Below are positions 1 through 8,510 of a stretch of DNA of 64,000 bases, piece by piece; positions within the stretch are counted from its first letter, which is position 1, and each line of letters opens with the position of its first letter. The notes below the pieces were generated by a model, which saw only the letters and a list, made by a program, of their open reading frames with translations, was not told where the DNA came from and ran no database searches. This DNA comes from PMG-095 sp037200885 (GTDB taxonomy: Bacteria > Myxococcota_A > Polyangia > Polyangiales > Polyangiaceae), in NCBI GenBank assembly GCA_037200885.1, contig JBBCIN010000001.1:2418001-2482000 (forward strand). Direction: 5' to 3'. The position numbers and the translations under genes are program-made.

Positions 1-2
1 AG

Positions 3-872
3 CCCGCGCCCGCGGCGAGCGCCAGGGAGTGGGGGGCTGACGCGACGGAGAGCGCGAAGCAACCGCACTATCATCCCGTGCGCGGGCCGAACCGCGTGAC
101 GCTCGGTCACGAGCTCACGCTGGATCTGCCCGACGGCTTCTTCTTCCTGGAGAAGAAAGACGCGGACGAGATGATGCGACGGATGGGCAATCAAGATGAT
201 CCTTCGCTCCTGGGTGTGGTGCTCAAGCCCGAGGCATCCTGGCTAGTGACCCTATCCTTCGACGCCGAGGGTTACGTCAAAGACGAAGAGGGCGAGAAGC
301 TGGATGCCGACGCGATCCTCAAGGCGATCACCGAGGGCACGGACGAAGGCAATAAGTACCGCACGGAGCATGGCTTCAAACCACTGCACGTCGATGGCTG
401 GTCCGAATCACCGCACTACGACCGCAAGACTCATCACCTGATCTGGGGCGTGCGAGCCAGTGACGCGGACGGCACGTCGATCAACTTCAATACGCGAATC
501 TTGGGCCGCCATGGCTACGCCTCGCTGAATCTGATCGACGCCCCAGAAAAACTCGCTCAGTCGAAGCTGGAGGCAGCCAGCCTGCTCGACGTCACCCACT
601 TCGACCCGGGAGCGCGCTACGAGGACTTCAACGAGAAGAGCGACAAGGTCGCGGAGTACGGTCTCGCGGCGCTCGTCGCTGGTGGCGCCGGCGCTGCCGC
701 GCTCAAGCTGGCAAAGGTCGGACTGCTCGCGAAGTTTGGTGGCAAGATCCTGGCTTTGCTCATCGCCGGCAAGAAGGCGCTGGTGGCAGCTTTCATTGCT
801 CTCGGCGCCTGGCTCAAGAGGTTATTCGGCAAGAAGACTCCGCCGCCGGAGCCGAGCCGTGACGGATCGTGA
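3..872 (+). CDS. DUF2167 membrane-anchored protein, 5' end cut by window edge
   Basis: The frame is open to the first base of the window, so the true start and the signal peptide probably lie upstream. The GTG at 78 is only the first start-like codon inside the window. The mature part matches the DUF2167 pattern: a beta-rich region beginning at the segment GHELTLDLPDGFFFL and a motif NFNTRILGRHGYASLNL near residue 135 counted from the GTG. Two hydrophobic stretches follow at the C-terminus, separated and ended by Lys/Arg-rich turns, so the protein is probably held in the inner membrane with a periplasmic body. The family has no established biochemical role. The gene converges with the M50 protease gene, leaving a single base between the stops. 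Confidence 0.8.
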   Translation, partial: PAPAASAREWGADATESAKQPHYHPVRGPNRVTLGHELTLDLPDGFFFLEKKDADEMMRRMGNQDDPSLLGVVLKPEASWLVTLSFDAEGYVKDEEGEKLDADAILKAITEGTDEGNKYRTEHGFKPLHVDGWSESPHYDRKTHHLIWGVRASDADGTSINFNTRILGRHGYASLNLIDAPEKLAQSKLEAASLLDVTHFDPGARYEDFNEKSDKVAEYGLAALVAGGAGAAALKLAKVGLLAKFGGKILALLIAGKKALVAAFIALGAWLKRLFGKKTPPPEPSRDGS

Positions 873-873
873 T

Positions 874-1704
874 TCAGCTAGGGTGCAGCAGGCGTTGCGA
901 GAAGTACATACCGGCCGCGAGGAAGCCGCACAGCCCAAAATAGTGGAATGCCATGTTGAGGCGTTCGCTCGACGTCACCTGATCGTCGCCGGGCGGTGGC
1001 CCGCTCTTGCCGACCAGGCTGGGCAGCGACATCAAGCCGATCAGGAGCAGCTGCGGTGAGTGAGTCAACGCGAACATAGCGACCAACACCACAGCGCCGA
1101 CGATCCACATCTTGCGTGAAAATAGCTTCACCACGCGGCCGCCGTCCAGAAACCCGAAGGGCGTGAGGTTGAACAAATTCAGAAAGAAACCCGCGTGGGC
1201 CAACGCCAGGAAAAGCGGCGAATGGGTCAGGAAGAACAAGGCGCACGCCGCGATCGCTGCCGCGGCGCCCGCGACCGGTCCAGCGATGGCGACCTCGGCC
1301 TCGACCAGCGGCGTGCGCGGTTGATCCTTCATCGAGATCAGCGCGCCGAAGAAGGGGATGAACACCGGAGCTCCCGCCGCCAAACCGTGCCGACGCATGG
1401 CGTAGCCGTGGCCTAGTTCGTGGATCAGAATCATCAACACGAAGCCGACCGCAAACGGGATGCCCATGCCCCAGGCGTAAACCGCCATCGACAGCAGCAT
1501 GGTACCGCTGGTCAGCAGGACCTTGGCGAACGGGAGCGCCTTCAGGCCGATGAGCAGGAACTTGAGCTTACTGACGGCAAGCATCGCCGCAGCTGCCATG
1601 GTCATCCATGGCCCGCGCGGCTTCTTGGGCGGAGCGGGATCGGGTTTCGGTTCCAACTCGGCGGGTCCGAATCGACCTTCGCCGAACTGCGATTTATCGG
1701 CCAT
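874..1704 (-). CDS. Site-2 protease family (M50) membrane zinc metalloprotease
   Basis: The 276-residue protein has the M50 zinc motif HELGH at residues 95-99 inside a hydrophobic segment. The third zinc ligand is supplied by the motif NLTPFGFLDGG (Asp near residue 187). Several hydrophobic spans surround both motifs, as expected for an enzyme that cuts peptide bonds within the membrane. The first 33 residues are Pro/Lys-rich and probably cytoplasmic. No PDZ domain is visible, so it belongs with the short M50 proteins rather than RseP. Its substrate cannot be told from the context. Confidence 0.9.
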   Translation of the reverse strand: MADKSQFGEGRFGPAELEPKPDPAPPKKPRGPWMTMAAAAMLAVSKLKFLLIGLKALPFAKVLLTSGTMLLSMAVYAWGMGIPFAVGFVLMILIHELGHGYAMRRHGLAAGAPVFIPFFGALISMKDQPRTPLVEAEVAIAGPVAGAAAAIAACALFFLTHSPLFLALAHAGFFLNLFNLTPFGFLDGGRVVKLFSRKMWIVGAVVLVAMFALTHSPQLLLIGLMSLPSLVGKSGPPPGDDQVTSSERLNMAFHYFGLCGFLAAGMYFSQRLLHPS

Positions 1705-1902
1705 CGCTTCAGATTGTACCCCAGCGCATCCCCTCGCGCTTGCGCGCGCGGGACCTGACGGGCGCTTATCGAGCTTGGATCGCGGGGCTTTAGCTGGCTG
1801 AGATGGGCCAGGGTCATTTGCGGACCAAATCTCGCTAGCGTTGGCAGTTCATTCGAATTTGACCCTGCCGCTGGCCATTGCAGCGCCGAACCAGAAGTAG
1901 CA

Positions 1903-1935
1903 AAGCCGGCCTCCCTCGGCGAGGAAGACCGGCTT
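1903..1935 (-). terminator. Putative rho-independent terminator of the GH12-like gene
   Basis: Inverted repeat AAGCCGG (1903-1909) and CCGGCTT (1929-1935), with a second inner pairing CCTC/GAGG. It lies about 28 bases beyond the stop of the minus-strand gene ending at 1963. The T-run after the stem is short (three T on the minus strand), so the strength is uncertain. Confidence 0.5.
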
Positions 1936-1962
1936 CTACACGCGGTAGCTGAACGAGCGGAG

Positions 1963-3780
1963 CTACTTGGCGACGACGCAGCTGAATTCGTCGACGCCGA
2001 GGTTACCGCCCGAGCCGCCGCTCCAGATCTCGAAGCCGGCGAACACGTCGGTCAGATACATGCTGCTCGAGATGCCATACGCGGCCGCGGCCGTCATGAA
2101 GTCCTTGATGTTCACGTTGGTGAAGTTCTGCGCGCGGCTGTCGTCGTTCTCCACCGGGTTCACGAACGACACCACCGGCGCATTGCTTTGCGAGCCCATC
2201 GGGCCAGGTCCGCGCGGGCCCTTCCAGACGTCCCAGCTCTTGCCGGCGACGGTGGCAGTTCCTTGCTTAGAACCGATGGGTTGCTTGCCCGAGGGATCCC
2301 GCAGCCAAATCATCACGAAGCCGTCGATGCCATCGTTGTAGGTCGCGGTCGGGATTGCGTTGGCAAACCAGATGTCGTAGGTCGCGTTGAACTGGCCGGT
2401 CGAGCCGCTGTAGCGGAAGGTGCTGGTGACGCTGGTGATGGCCGAGATTTGCGTCGGCAGGTTATCACCCGGGTGCGTGCTGTACACGCCGTTGGCCGTG
2501 TTGCCGCTGGCGCCGATGTAAATGGAGGGGAACGACGCGGGTGCGTCGCCGCCCGTGCCGCTGCCAGCCGTGATCTTAAAGCTATTGTTCTTGTACGTCA
2601 GCTGCAGATCGGTGCCGCTGGGATTGCCCCAGTTGTTGTTCTGGATGACGTAGTCGTGCCCAGCCACGTTGACCTTGGCGCGCGCGAAGTCGAGGTCCGT
2701 GCCGCCGGGGCCGCCCACCGTGCCGGTCTGGTCCCCCGCGACGGCCGATCCATCAGGAGCGTCCGCGGCCGTCGTGCCGTAGGCCAGGCCGTTGACGCAG
2801 AAGTTGTAAGGCGTGTCCGTGAGCTTGCCCGGCACGGTAAAGACCACGGCCGAGATCGGCTGCTTCGCGTACGGCGTGCCCATTGCCGCGGCGGTGGTTT
2901 CCCAACAGCTCGGCGTGAACGACGACCAGGGCACGAACACTTTGCCTTGCACGGCGGTGATGGTCGAACACCAGCGATCGGCCGCTCCAGCATCGCCGGC
3001 CAAGGCGCCGTTCGGACCCTGGATCTGAACGCGCAGGGTGAAGCTCGTGTCGGTCCCCTTCTTCACGAAGTTGATGGCGACGCCGTCCGCCGTGGGGACG
3101 ATCCCTGGCGGGCCCATCGCCGTGGTGTCGACCGGTTTGTAAACGCAGCTAGCCGAGCTTGGCTCGGCCACGTTGAAGCCGAGCAGAGCCACGCTCTTAT
3201 AAGCCGGCTCCGCGCCCACCGTGCCGCTGATGCAGTATGGATCGGCCGCCGCCTTGGTCGTAAAGTCCTGCGGGGTAACGGTGGTGATGCCGTCCGTGCC
3301 CTTGCCCGTCCAGCTGCAACCGTGCCAGTCCTTGGACGTCCAATAGCCCGCGCCTGCCGTGGTATTGGACCCGCCGGCGCCCGCGCTGCCCGTGGGGCCT
3401 GCGCCTGCGCTGGGGTTACTCGCGCCGCTTGCACCTGCAAAGCCCGTGGCATTGCCGCTGCCGCCGCCCGGATTGCCGACCGTTCCTGCCGCGCCTGCGC
3501 TACCCGGGTTGCTGCCACCGGCGGTGCCGCCGGGGTTGCTGCCGCCCGCGGTGCCGCCGGGGTTGCTGCCGCCCGCAGTGCCGTTCTGGATCGGTGTGCA
3601 GACGTTGTTGTAGCAGGCTTGATTGACCGGACACTGTGCGACGCTGCCGCACGAGGTTGCAGGGGCTGGTGTCGGGCTGCTCGCCGAACAGGCCGCAACA
3701 GCCACAAGCGCCAATGGCGCTAAGGCCATCAGTCGCAACGTCATCTTCGCCAACTGCTTCAGACTCGAGGTGCTAGCCAT
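1963..3780 (-). CDS. GH12-fold lipoprotein with a carbohydrate-binding-like domain; catalytic nucleophile replaced
   Basis: About 605 residues if the ATG at 3780 is used (ATGs at 3792 and 3744 are alternatives). The N-terminus is a lipoprotein signal ending in VAACSAS. A Cys-containing segment (SCGSVAQCPVNQACYNNVC) and a Gly/Ser/Ala/Pro linker with NPGGTAGGS repeats follow. Next comes a beta-rich domain of about 200 residues that looks like a carbohydrate-binding jelly roll. The last 240 residues have GH12 hallmarks: NNNWG at the start, YDIWF, QPIGS, and a C-terminal GFEIW that supplies the acid/base Glu. In GH12 enzymes the nucleophile Glu precedes a MIW motif. Here the sequence reads GFVMIWL, with Phe (codon 2317-2319) in that place. 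Hydrolysis is therefore doubtful, and glucan or xyloglucan binding is a reasonable inference. It is probably on the cell surface. Confidence 0.8.
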   Translation of the reverse strand: MASTSSLKQLAKMTLRLMALAPLALVAVAACSASSPTPAPATSCGSVAQCPVNQACYNNVCTPIQNGTAGGSNPGGTAGGSNPGGTAGGSNPGSAGAAGTVGNPGGGSGNATGFAGASGASNPSAGAGPTGSAGAGGSNTTAGAGYWTSKDWHGCSWTGKGTDGITTVTPQDFTTKAAADPYCISGTVGAEPAYKSVALLGFNVAEPSSASCVYKPVDTTAMGPPGIVPTADGVAINFVKKGTDTSFTLRVQIQGPNGALAGDAGAADRWCSTITAVQGKVFVPWSSFTPSCWETTAAAMGTPYAKQPISAVVFTVPGKLTDTPYNFCVNGLAYGTTAADAPDGSAVAGDQTGTVGGPGGTDLDFARAKVNVAGHDYVIQNNNWGNPSGTDLQLTYKNNSFKITAGSGTGGDAPASFPSIYIGASGNTANGVYSTHPGDNLPTQISAITSVTSTFRYSGSTGQFNATYDIWFANAIPTATYNDGIDGFVMIWLRDPSGKQPIGSKQGTATVAGKSWDVWKGPRGPGPMGSQSNAPVVSFVNPVENDDSRAQNFTNVNIKDFMTAAAAYGISSSMYLTDVFAGFEIWSGGSGGNLGVDEFSCVVAK

Positions 3781-3968
3781 AGGTCCGCACACCTTGGCTC
3801 AAGAGTTGGGCTCGGTCTAGCGCTACGCTGCGCGTGCTGGACTTAATTCAGCAAGCCTTCTTGTTAACAGTCTTTCAGAATCGCAAAATGTGGCACCGGT
3901 ACCAGGTTTTGGCGAAAATGCGCAATAAAGCCGCCAAACCGTAAAATTCCAGGACGCGAGTTCGTGCG

Positions 3969-4487
3969 TCAGGTTGAGACGAGGCGAGCGTGTTGCCTGA
4001 GCCGATCAATCGCGAGCTGCGTGTCGTCGGCGGAGTGATGCGGGCTGCCGCTCGATTTCATTTGCCCGCTGAGCCATTCGACACCCGCCGTCGTCGAAGC
4101 GAAGACCGTGTGCGGACACTTCGGGCGTGACAGCATCGAGATGCCGATCACGATCGAGCGAATCACGGAGGCGCGGAAGCCCGTGCCTTCGAATACGACC
4201 GCCGAGGCGACGATCCGAGTCTCGTTGTCTTTCAGCATCGTGGCCAGTGCCGATCGCGCGGCCCCGTCCGGCGGAGTGGCGTGATCGCCGATCACTTGCA
4301 GCAGACCCAAACGACCAAATTCTGCAGCCAGGCGCGCGAGCAAAGTGGCAAGCTCGATTACGGCGTGAGCTCGGGTTTCGGTTTGCCAAAGCACGACCAG
4401 CGTCCGTCCTGCGAACGCGATGCCGTGCGAGGCTTCGCTCCGAAGGATTCGAACCTCTGCTTCTGCGGAGCTGGTCGCCGGCGCCAT
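3969..4487 (-). CDS. Conserved hypothetical protein, 172 aa
   Basis: A globular soluble protein with no signal peptide or membrane span. The pattern of an N-terminal beta strand (AFAGRTLVVLW), a helical segment, then GLLQVIGDHATPPD and SAVVFEGTGFRASVIRSIV resembles a family of short myxobacterial cytoplasmic proteins of unknown role, with a faint resemblance to STAS-like folds. Codon use and GC match the neighbours, so it is likely real, but no function is claimed. The 5' half could be slightly shorter. Confidence 0.6.
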   Translation of the reverse strand: MAPATSSAEAEVRILRSEASHGIAFAGRTLVVLWQTETRAHAVIELATLLARLAAEFGRLGLLQVIGDHATPPDGAARSALATMLKDNETRIVASAVVFEGTGFRASVIRSIVIGISMLSRPKCPHTVFASTTAGVEWLSGQMKSSGSPHHSADDTQLAIDRLRQHARLVST

Positions 4488-4561
4488 CTGTTCAGGGCCG
4501 AACGGCCGCCGGGACGCTTTGCTTAACCGCCCGTTTTCTCGAGCGGTTTGCCCTTACCCGC

Positions 4562-5083
4562 TCAGAAGAAGAAGTACGTGACGCCGAACGAGCCACCCAG
4601 CTGACCGCCGATCGTTGCTCTGTTGTTGTCCTTGGTCAAAACGACGCCCAGGCCAGCGCTAGCGGACAGCGCGACGTTTGGCACGATGAACGCGCGAATT
4701 TGGGCGGCACCCTCGAGATGAATCGGATTCGACGACACACTGGTTTGCGGGCCTGGACCATCCGGATCGTGAACGACGACGTGCTCCAAGCCGATGCCCG
4801 GTCCGACCGAGAAGTCGGCGAATTGACTGCGATGGACCGGAAAGAAGAAGCGCCCGGCGACCGCAAACGTAGAGGTGTCAGGTGCGAAGGAGCCGCCCAG
4901 AAGCGCATCGATGTGAAACGCTTCGGCGTCGTATACGAACGTGGCGCCTGCGATGCCGGTCGTCGTCATTTCGGCGCCAACGCCGATGCCGCGGGCGACG
5001 CGCGCGTTTTGCGCGGCGGCTGTGCCAGTGGCGAACAGTGCGAGGGTGAGCAGCGGGAGGATCAACTTGGTCGAATTTCGCAT
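4562..5083 (-). CDS. Small outer-membrane beta-barrel-like protein
   Basis: The start at 5083 gives a clean Sec signal peptide (MRNSTKLILPLLTLALFATGTAAA). The longer frame beginning at 5146 would put 21 unlikely residues in front. The mature chain alternates short polar and hydrophobic segments, is rich in Gly and ends in Phe, as outer-membrane beta barrels do. About 150 mature residues would suit an eight-stranded barrel. No specific family is recognised. It is divergent from the VTT-like gene at 5241, and the space between them must hold both promoters. Confidence 0.65.
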   Translation of the reverse strand: MRNSTKLILPLLTLALFATGTAAAQNARVARGIGVGAEMTTTGIAGATFVYDAEAFHIDALLGGSFAPDTSTFAVAGRFFFPVHRSQFADFSVGPGIGLEHVVVHDPDGPGPQTSVSSNPIHLEGAAQIRAFIVPNVALSASAGLGVVLTKDNNRATIGGQLGGSFGVTYFFF

Positions 5084-5240
5084 GCGCGCAGCATAGTGAG
5101 TCGACACGAACCGTCTACAGTGTTCTCGGCCGCATTTCTGCCGCAAATCGCGGACCGCGCACTGCCAGCGAGAGCGTTAATTTCTTGCCTCGTACGGAGC
5201 GGCAGCCTAACGATCGTCTCCTTGGAGAGTAGAGTGCGCC

Positions 5241-5894
5241 ATGGCTTCGACCGAAGGCGCACTCGTCCGCGCGGGCATTCCCGCGCGACTCGTCCGGGCC
5301 AGCTGGGCGCTCTTGGGTGTGCTCACGGTGGCGAGCGTCGTGGGGACCGCCGTATCGCCTCTGCTCGTGGTGAAGGCCCCGCTGCTGCTCGTCGTGCTCT
5401 CTCCGGATGGCCGTCACGTGGCGTTGGTCGCAGGCAGGGTGGACCCAGCGCTGCTGATGGTCGTGACCGTCGTACGTAGGTCGCTCTACAGCGTTGGCGT
5501 GTACGGGCTCGGAGCGGCCTACGGCGACTTGGCCGTGACTTGGATCGAAGCGCGCGCGCGGGGTCTGGGTCGGGCGTTGCGCGCTTTGGAACGAGTGTTT
5601 GCGCGGGTCGGAGCCGTGCTGCTGCTCGCGCTGCCGTTCCTGTCGGTGTGCATCTTGGCCGGTGCTGCACGCACACGCGTGATCGTTTTTCTGCCGGCGC
5701 TCGTCCTTGGGCACTGTCTTTGGGTGATCGCCACCGTTTGGCTCGGGATACGCTTCGCGGGAGCGTCACAAGCGGTGGTCGATTTTTTCGCAGAGCGGCT
5801 GTTCGAGAGCACGCTCGTGTGCGTCGCCTTGGTGGCAGCGCATCAGTTCGTCACTCGCCGCCGCCGCGCTCGGGGTGGGACGCGCCCTGAGTGA
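5241..5894 (+). CDS. Integral membrane protein, VTT/DedA-like
   Basis: The 217-residue protein has several hydrophobic spans. The segment GVYGLGAAYGDLAVTWIEAR, followed by an amphipathic stretch and a span with the pattern LPFLSVCILAGAAR, resembles the VTT (SNARE-associated, DedA) core. The tail is Arg-rich. VTT proteins act in lipid transport or scrambling at membranes. The match here is by pattern only, and another small membrane family is possible. Confidence 0.55.
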   Translation: MASTEGALVRAGIPARLVRASWALLGVLTVASVVGTAVSPLLVVKAPLLLVVLSPDGRHVALVAGRVDPALLMVVTVVRRSLYSVGVYGLGAAYGDLAVTWIEARARGLGRALRALERVFARVGAVLLLALPFLSVCILAGAARTRVIVFLPALVLGHCLWVIATVWLGIRFAGASQAVVDFFAERLFESTLVCVALVAAHQFVTRRRRARGGTRPE

Positions 5895-5918
5895 GCCTCT
5901 GAGCAACCGCAGGTCTTC

Positions 5919-5960
5919 GAGGATGCGAACGCACACGCCTCGGCGTGCGTTCGCATCCTC
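5919..5960. terminator. Bidirectional terminator hairpin between convergent genes
   Basis: Perfect 16-bp inverted repeat: GAGGATGCGAACGCAC at 5919-5934 and its complement at 5945-5960, with a 10-base loop. It sits between the plus-strand gene ending at 5894 and the minus-strand gene ending at 5983. Neither side has a long T-run, but position and stem strength fit a shared terminator or 3'-end barrier. Confidence 0.65.
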
Positions 5961-5982
5961 GCTCGTTGAGGCCGACGAGAGA

Positions 5983-6234
5983 CTACTTTTTGGCGGCGTC
6001 GGCGGCCTTCTCGGCCTTGTCAGCGCTCTTGTCCGAGTCGGCGGCGGCGCCTTCGGCCTTGTCGGCGGCCTTCTCGGCGCGGTCGGTGTTTTCTGCGGTG
6101 GCGTCTTGCGCTTTCGCGGCGCGGTCTTCCGCGACCGCGGCCTCGGGCTCCTTGGCCTCCGGCGTGTTGCCGCCGCACGCGGTGACCAGTGAAACAAAAC
6201 CCAATACGGTGGCGAAGCTAATTTTTGCGAACAT
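5983..6234 (-). CDS. Small Ala/Lys/Glu-rich lipoprotein (Lpp-like)
   Basis: The 83-residue protein has a signal peptide ending in a lipobox (LVTAC). The mature part is almost entirely Ala, Lys, Glu and Asp with repeating KAADKAE/KAEKAAD segments, so it should form a helical or coiled-coil rod. Length and composition recall the Braun-type lipoprotein Lpp and other small envelope stalks, without detectable family identity. It would sit at the outer membrane facing the periplasm. Confidence 0.7.
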   Translation of the reverse strand: MFAKISFATVLGFVSLVTACGGNTPEAKEPEAAVAEDRAAKAQDATAENTDRAEKAADKAEGAAADSDKSADKAEKAADAAKK

Positions 6235-6721
6235 GTGGTGAGCCCTTTTGAGTAATTGCGCGCGTTCGAAAGTGAACCGGATCGCGAACTAGACAGCGGG
6301 AACTCGACGAAGGCTTCAATTATCGGCCTGCGACAAAATGGCACGGGACAAACACCGTTAGAAAGCCAAAGGTTGCACCGCCGCAACACGGGGTCGCGCT
6401 GCCCCATCGTGAGACAACGCGACGCGGCGCGGCCTGCTCGCCCGATATCGACTTTGCGTAGCGCATGCCTGCTGGGGGGGCCTGCGGCTACTCATCCGTG
6501 GGTACTGGCTACGCGTTCGCGGGCGGAGCAGTACGCGGATTCGGCCGGGGGGCCTTGCTCCGGGTCGGGACCAAAGCTACTTCTGCTCGCGCGTGCTTTT
6601 TTGGCAAAGCGTGCTCAAAGCGCGGGCGCGTCGTAGATCAATCGGATAGAGACCATCTCCTTCGGCGCAGCGACTCCGTGGTGACTGCGGGTGACTGCGC
6701 GTAACGGGTTCAAAATTCGCC
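6235..6721. other. Gene-poor stretch, nothing recognised
   Basis: These 487 bases separate the divergent small-lipoprotein gene and the first beta-helix gene. Open frames here are short and lack protein-like composition. No tRNA fold, repeat or clear hairpin was seen. It must contain the promoter for the 6722 gene and the one for the 6234 gene, but no promoter boxes could be assigned with confidence. Confidence 0.4.
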
Positions 6722-8479
6722 ATGAAACAGCCGATCGTCCTTGGTTCTTCTTTGCTCGTCGTCCTTGCTTTCGCGTCGTCCGCGAGCGCAGTCACCCTGT
6801 ACGCAGCGCCCGACGGAACTGCCACTACGGGCTGCTATTACGACATCCCCTGTAGCCTCGACGGCGCCACCAAGCTCGCCCTACCCGGCGATACCGTGGT
6901 GCTCAAGGACGGCACCTACACGCAGGGTATTTACCCTCCGGCGAACACGCAGCCCGACCCACCCGCCTACATCACTTTCAAGGCGGATGAGTGCGCGCTG
7001 CCGATCATCGAGGGCGTGGGCGCCGCGCCGCTCGACGACAATCAAGACTCTGGCATGTACGCCGACTCGGCGACTTATCTGCGCTTCGTCGGGATCGTGA
7101 TGCGCGGCTGGAGCAGCGGCTTCAGCAATAAGTTCCAAGACACCGACCCGTCGACGCCCCCCACTTCGAACGGCCATTTCGAATACAAGAACTGCATCGC
7201 CGACGGCAATGGTCGCACTGGCTTCACGATGTTCAGCGCCGAAGGCCTTCATATCCAGAACTGCATCTCGGCGCACAACGGCAGCAGCATCCTTCACTCG
7301 TGGTCGAGCGGCATCACGCTGCTCGAGGTCCAGGGCACGGGCAACCTGGTCGAGGGCAACATCTCCTTCGAGAACATGGACAACCACGACGTGGCGCAGG
7401 CGCCGGATTCGCCTGGTAAGCACAGCGATGGCAACGGCTTCATCGTCGATGAGAACTCGAACGGCGTCACCTTCGTCAATAACATCGGCTTTGGAAACGG
7501 CGGGTCATGCCTCCGTTTGACCCGAAGCTCCAACACGAAGTTCGTCAACAACACCTGCTATCACAACGCGCAGGACACGATGGATTCGGGCCCGACCAAT
7601 CCGAGCGAGGTCTACTTCACTGCGCCGTCCAGCGGTCAAACCGACCCGCGGACGGGCGTCACTTTCATGAACAACGTGTTCTGGGCGACCGGCACTGGCC
7701 CGGGCGCGGCGACGGTTCAGAACAAGCCGACTTCGGGTTGGACGAACAACATCGAAGGCAAAGGCGCGGTGATGCACTTCACGGCACCCGACGGCATGAA
7801 CCCCGATTTTACTCTAGCCGCGACGGCCACGACGCTGATCGGCATGGGCGGAACCAACGCCGCCGTGCCGACGAACGACGTGGGCTTCGACCCCAAGTGC
7901 ATCGTCAAAAAAACACCGACCATGGTCGGCATGATGGCCAAGGGCAGCTGGTGGCAGTATTCGATCGACTACGACTACATCAAGAGCATCGGCGGCGTCG
8001 CCAAGTGCTTCAATCCGGGCACGCGCTCCGGCACGCCGGACATCGGCGCTTATAAGGCTGGCGCGGTCACCGCTAGCCCCGTCGTTGCCTGCGTTCCGAC
8101 GATTCCGCCCGATCACGCAGGTCCTCCCGCCGGCGGTGCAGGTGGCGGGGGAGGCGCGAGCGTCGGCGGAGCAACTGCCGCCGGTGGCACCGCGGGGAGC
8201 AGCGCTCCGGGCGGCGGGTCGACGTCCACGAGCGGCTCGACGTCGACGGGCGGCGGCGGCGGAGCTGCGCCGGGCAGCGCGGGTGCCGCGATCGGTACCG
8301 GTGGCGGGTCGGTTGGCTCCGCTGGCGCGCCAGGCGCTGCGGGCGCCAGCAGTGGAACCGATAGTGGCTGCGGTTGCCGCGTGGGTTCGCAACCGGGTCG
8401 ATCGGGCCTGCTGATCGGCCTCGGATCGTTCGGGTTGGCGATGCTTGCACTGCGCCGTCGTCGACAGCCTCGCGCGTGA
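6722..8479 (+). CDS. Secreted right-handed beta-helix protein with MYXO-CTERM tail (copy 1)
   Basis: Signal peptide (cleavage near ASSASA), then about 420 residues of parallel beta-helix type with Asn-ladder repeats such as NLVEGNISFENM, GVTFVNNIGFGNGG and TKFVNNTCYHN. A Gly/Ser/Ala linker of about 90 residues follows. The C-terminus has a Cys motif (SGCGCRVG), a hydrophobic span and RRRRQPR, which is the MYXO-CTERM layout for surface sorting. The fold is typical of pectate lyases and related polysaccharide-active proteins. No known lyase catalytic set was recognised, so substrate and activity are open. The next gene is a clear paralogue, apparently a tandem duplication. Confidence 0.85.
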   Translation: MKQPIVLGSSLLVVLAFASSASAVTLYAAPDGTATTGCYYDIPCSLDGATKLALPGDTVVLKDGTYTQGIYPPANTQPDPPAYITFKADECALPIIEGVGAAPLDDNQDSGMYADSATYLRFVGIVMRGWSSGFSNKFQDTDPSTPPTSNGHFEYKNCIADGNGRTGFTMFSAEGLHIQNCISAHNGSSILHSWSSGITLLEVQGTGNLVEGNISFENMDNHDVAQAPDSPGKHSDGNGFIVDENSNGVTFVNNIGFGNGGSCLRLTRSSNTKFVNNTCYHNAQDTMDSGPTNPSEVYFTAPSSGQTDPRTGVTFMNNVFWATGTGPGAATVQNKPTSGWTNNIEGKGAVMHFTAPDGMNPDFTLAATATTLIGMGGTNAAVPTNDVGFDPKCIVKKTPTMVGMMAKGSWWQYSIDYDYIKSIGGVAKCFNPGTRSGTPDIGAYKAGAVTASPVVACVPTIPPDHAGPPAGGAGGGGGASVGGATAAGGTAGSSAPGGGSTSTSGSTSTGGGGGAAPGSAGAAIGTGGGSVGSAGAPGAAGASSGTDSGCGCRVGSQPGRSGLLIGLGSFGLAMLALRRRRQPRA

Positions 8480-8510
8480 GTCCAGCAAGGCAGGCTCGGA
8501 GTTCGAGGAG

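Noticed and set aside
2188..3723. A 511-codon plus-strand frame.
   Set aside because: It is the antisense of the GH12-like lipoprotein gene, which has a signal peptide and recognisable domains; the plus frame is Arg/Ala-rich without features.
4440..4470. Possible tRNA T-arm (GGATTCGAACC).
   Set aside because: No matching acceptor or anticodon arms, and the bases lie inside the coding frame of the 3969-4487 gene.
4127..5479. A 450-codon plus-strand frame.
   Set aside because: It runs antisense across two minus-strand genes and into the next plus-strand gene in another frame, with no protein-like content.
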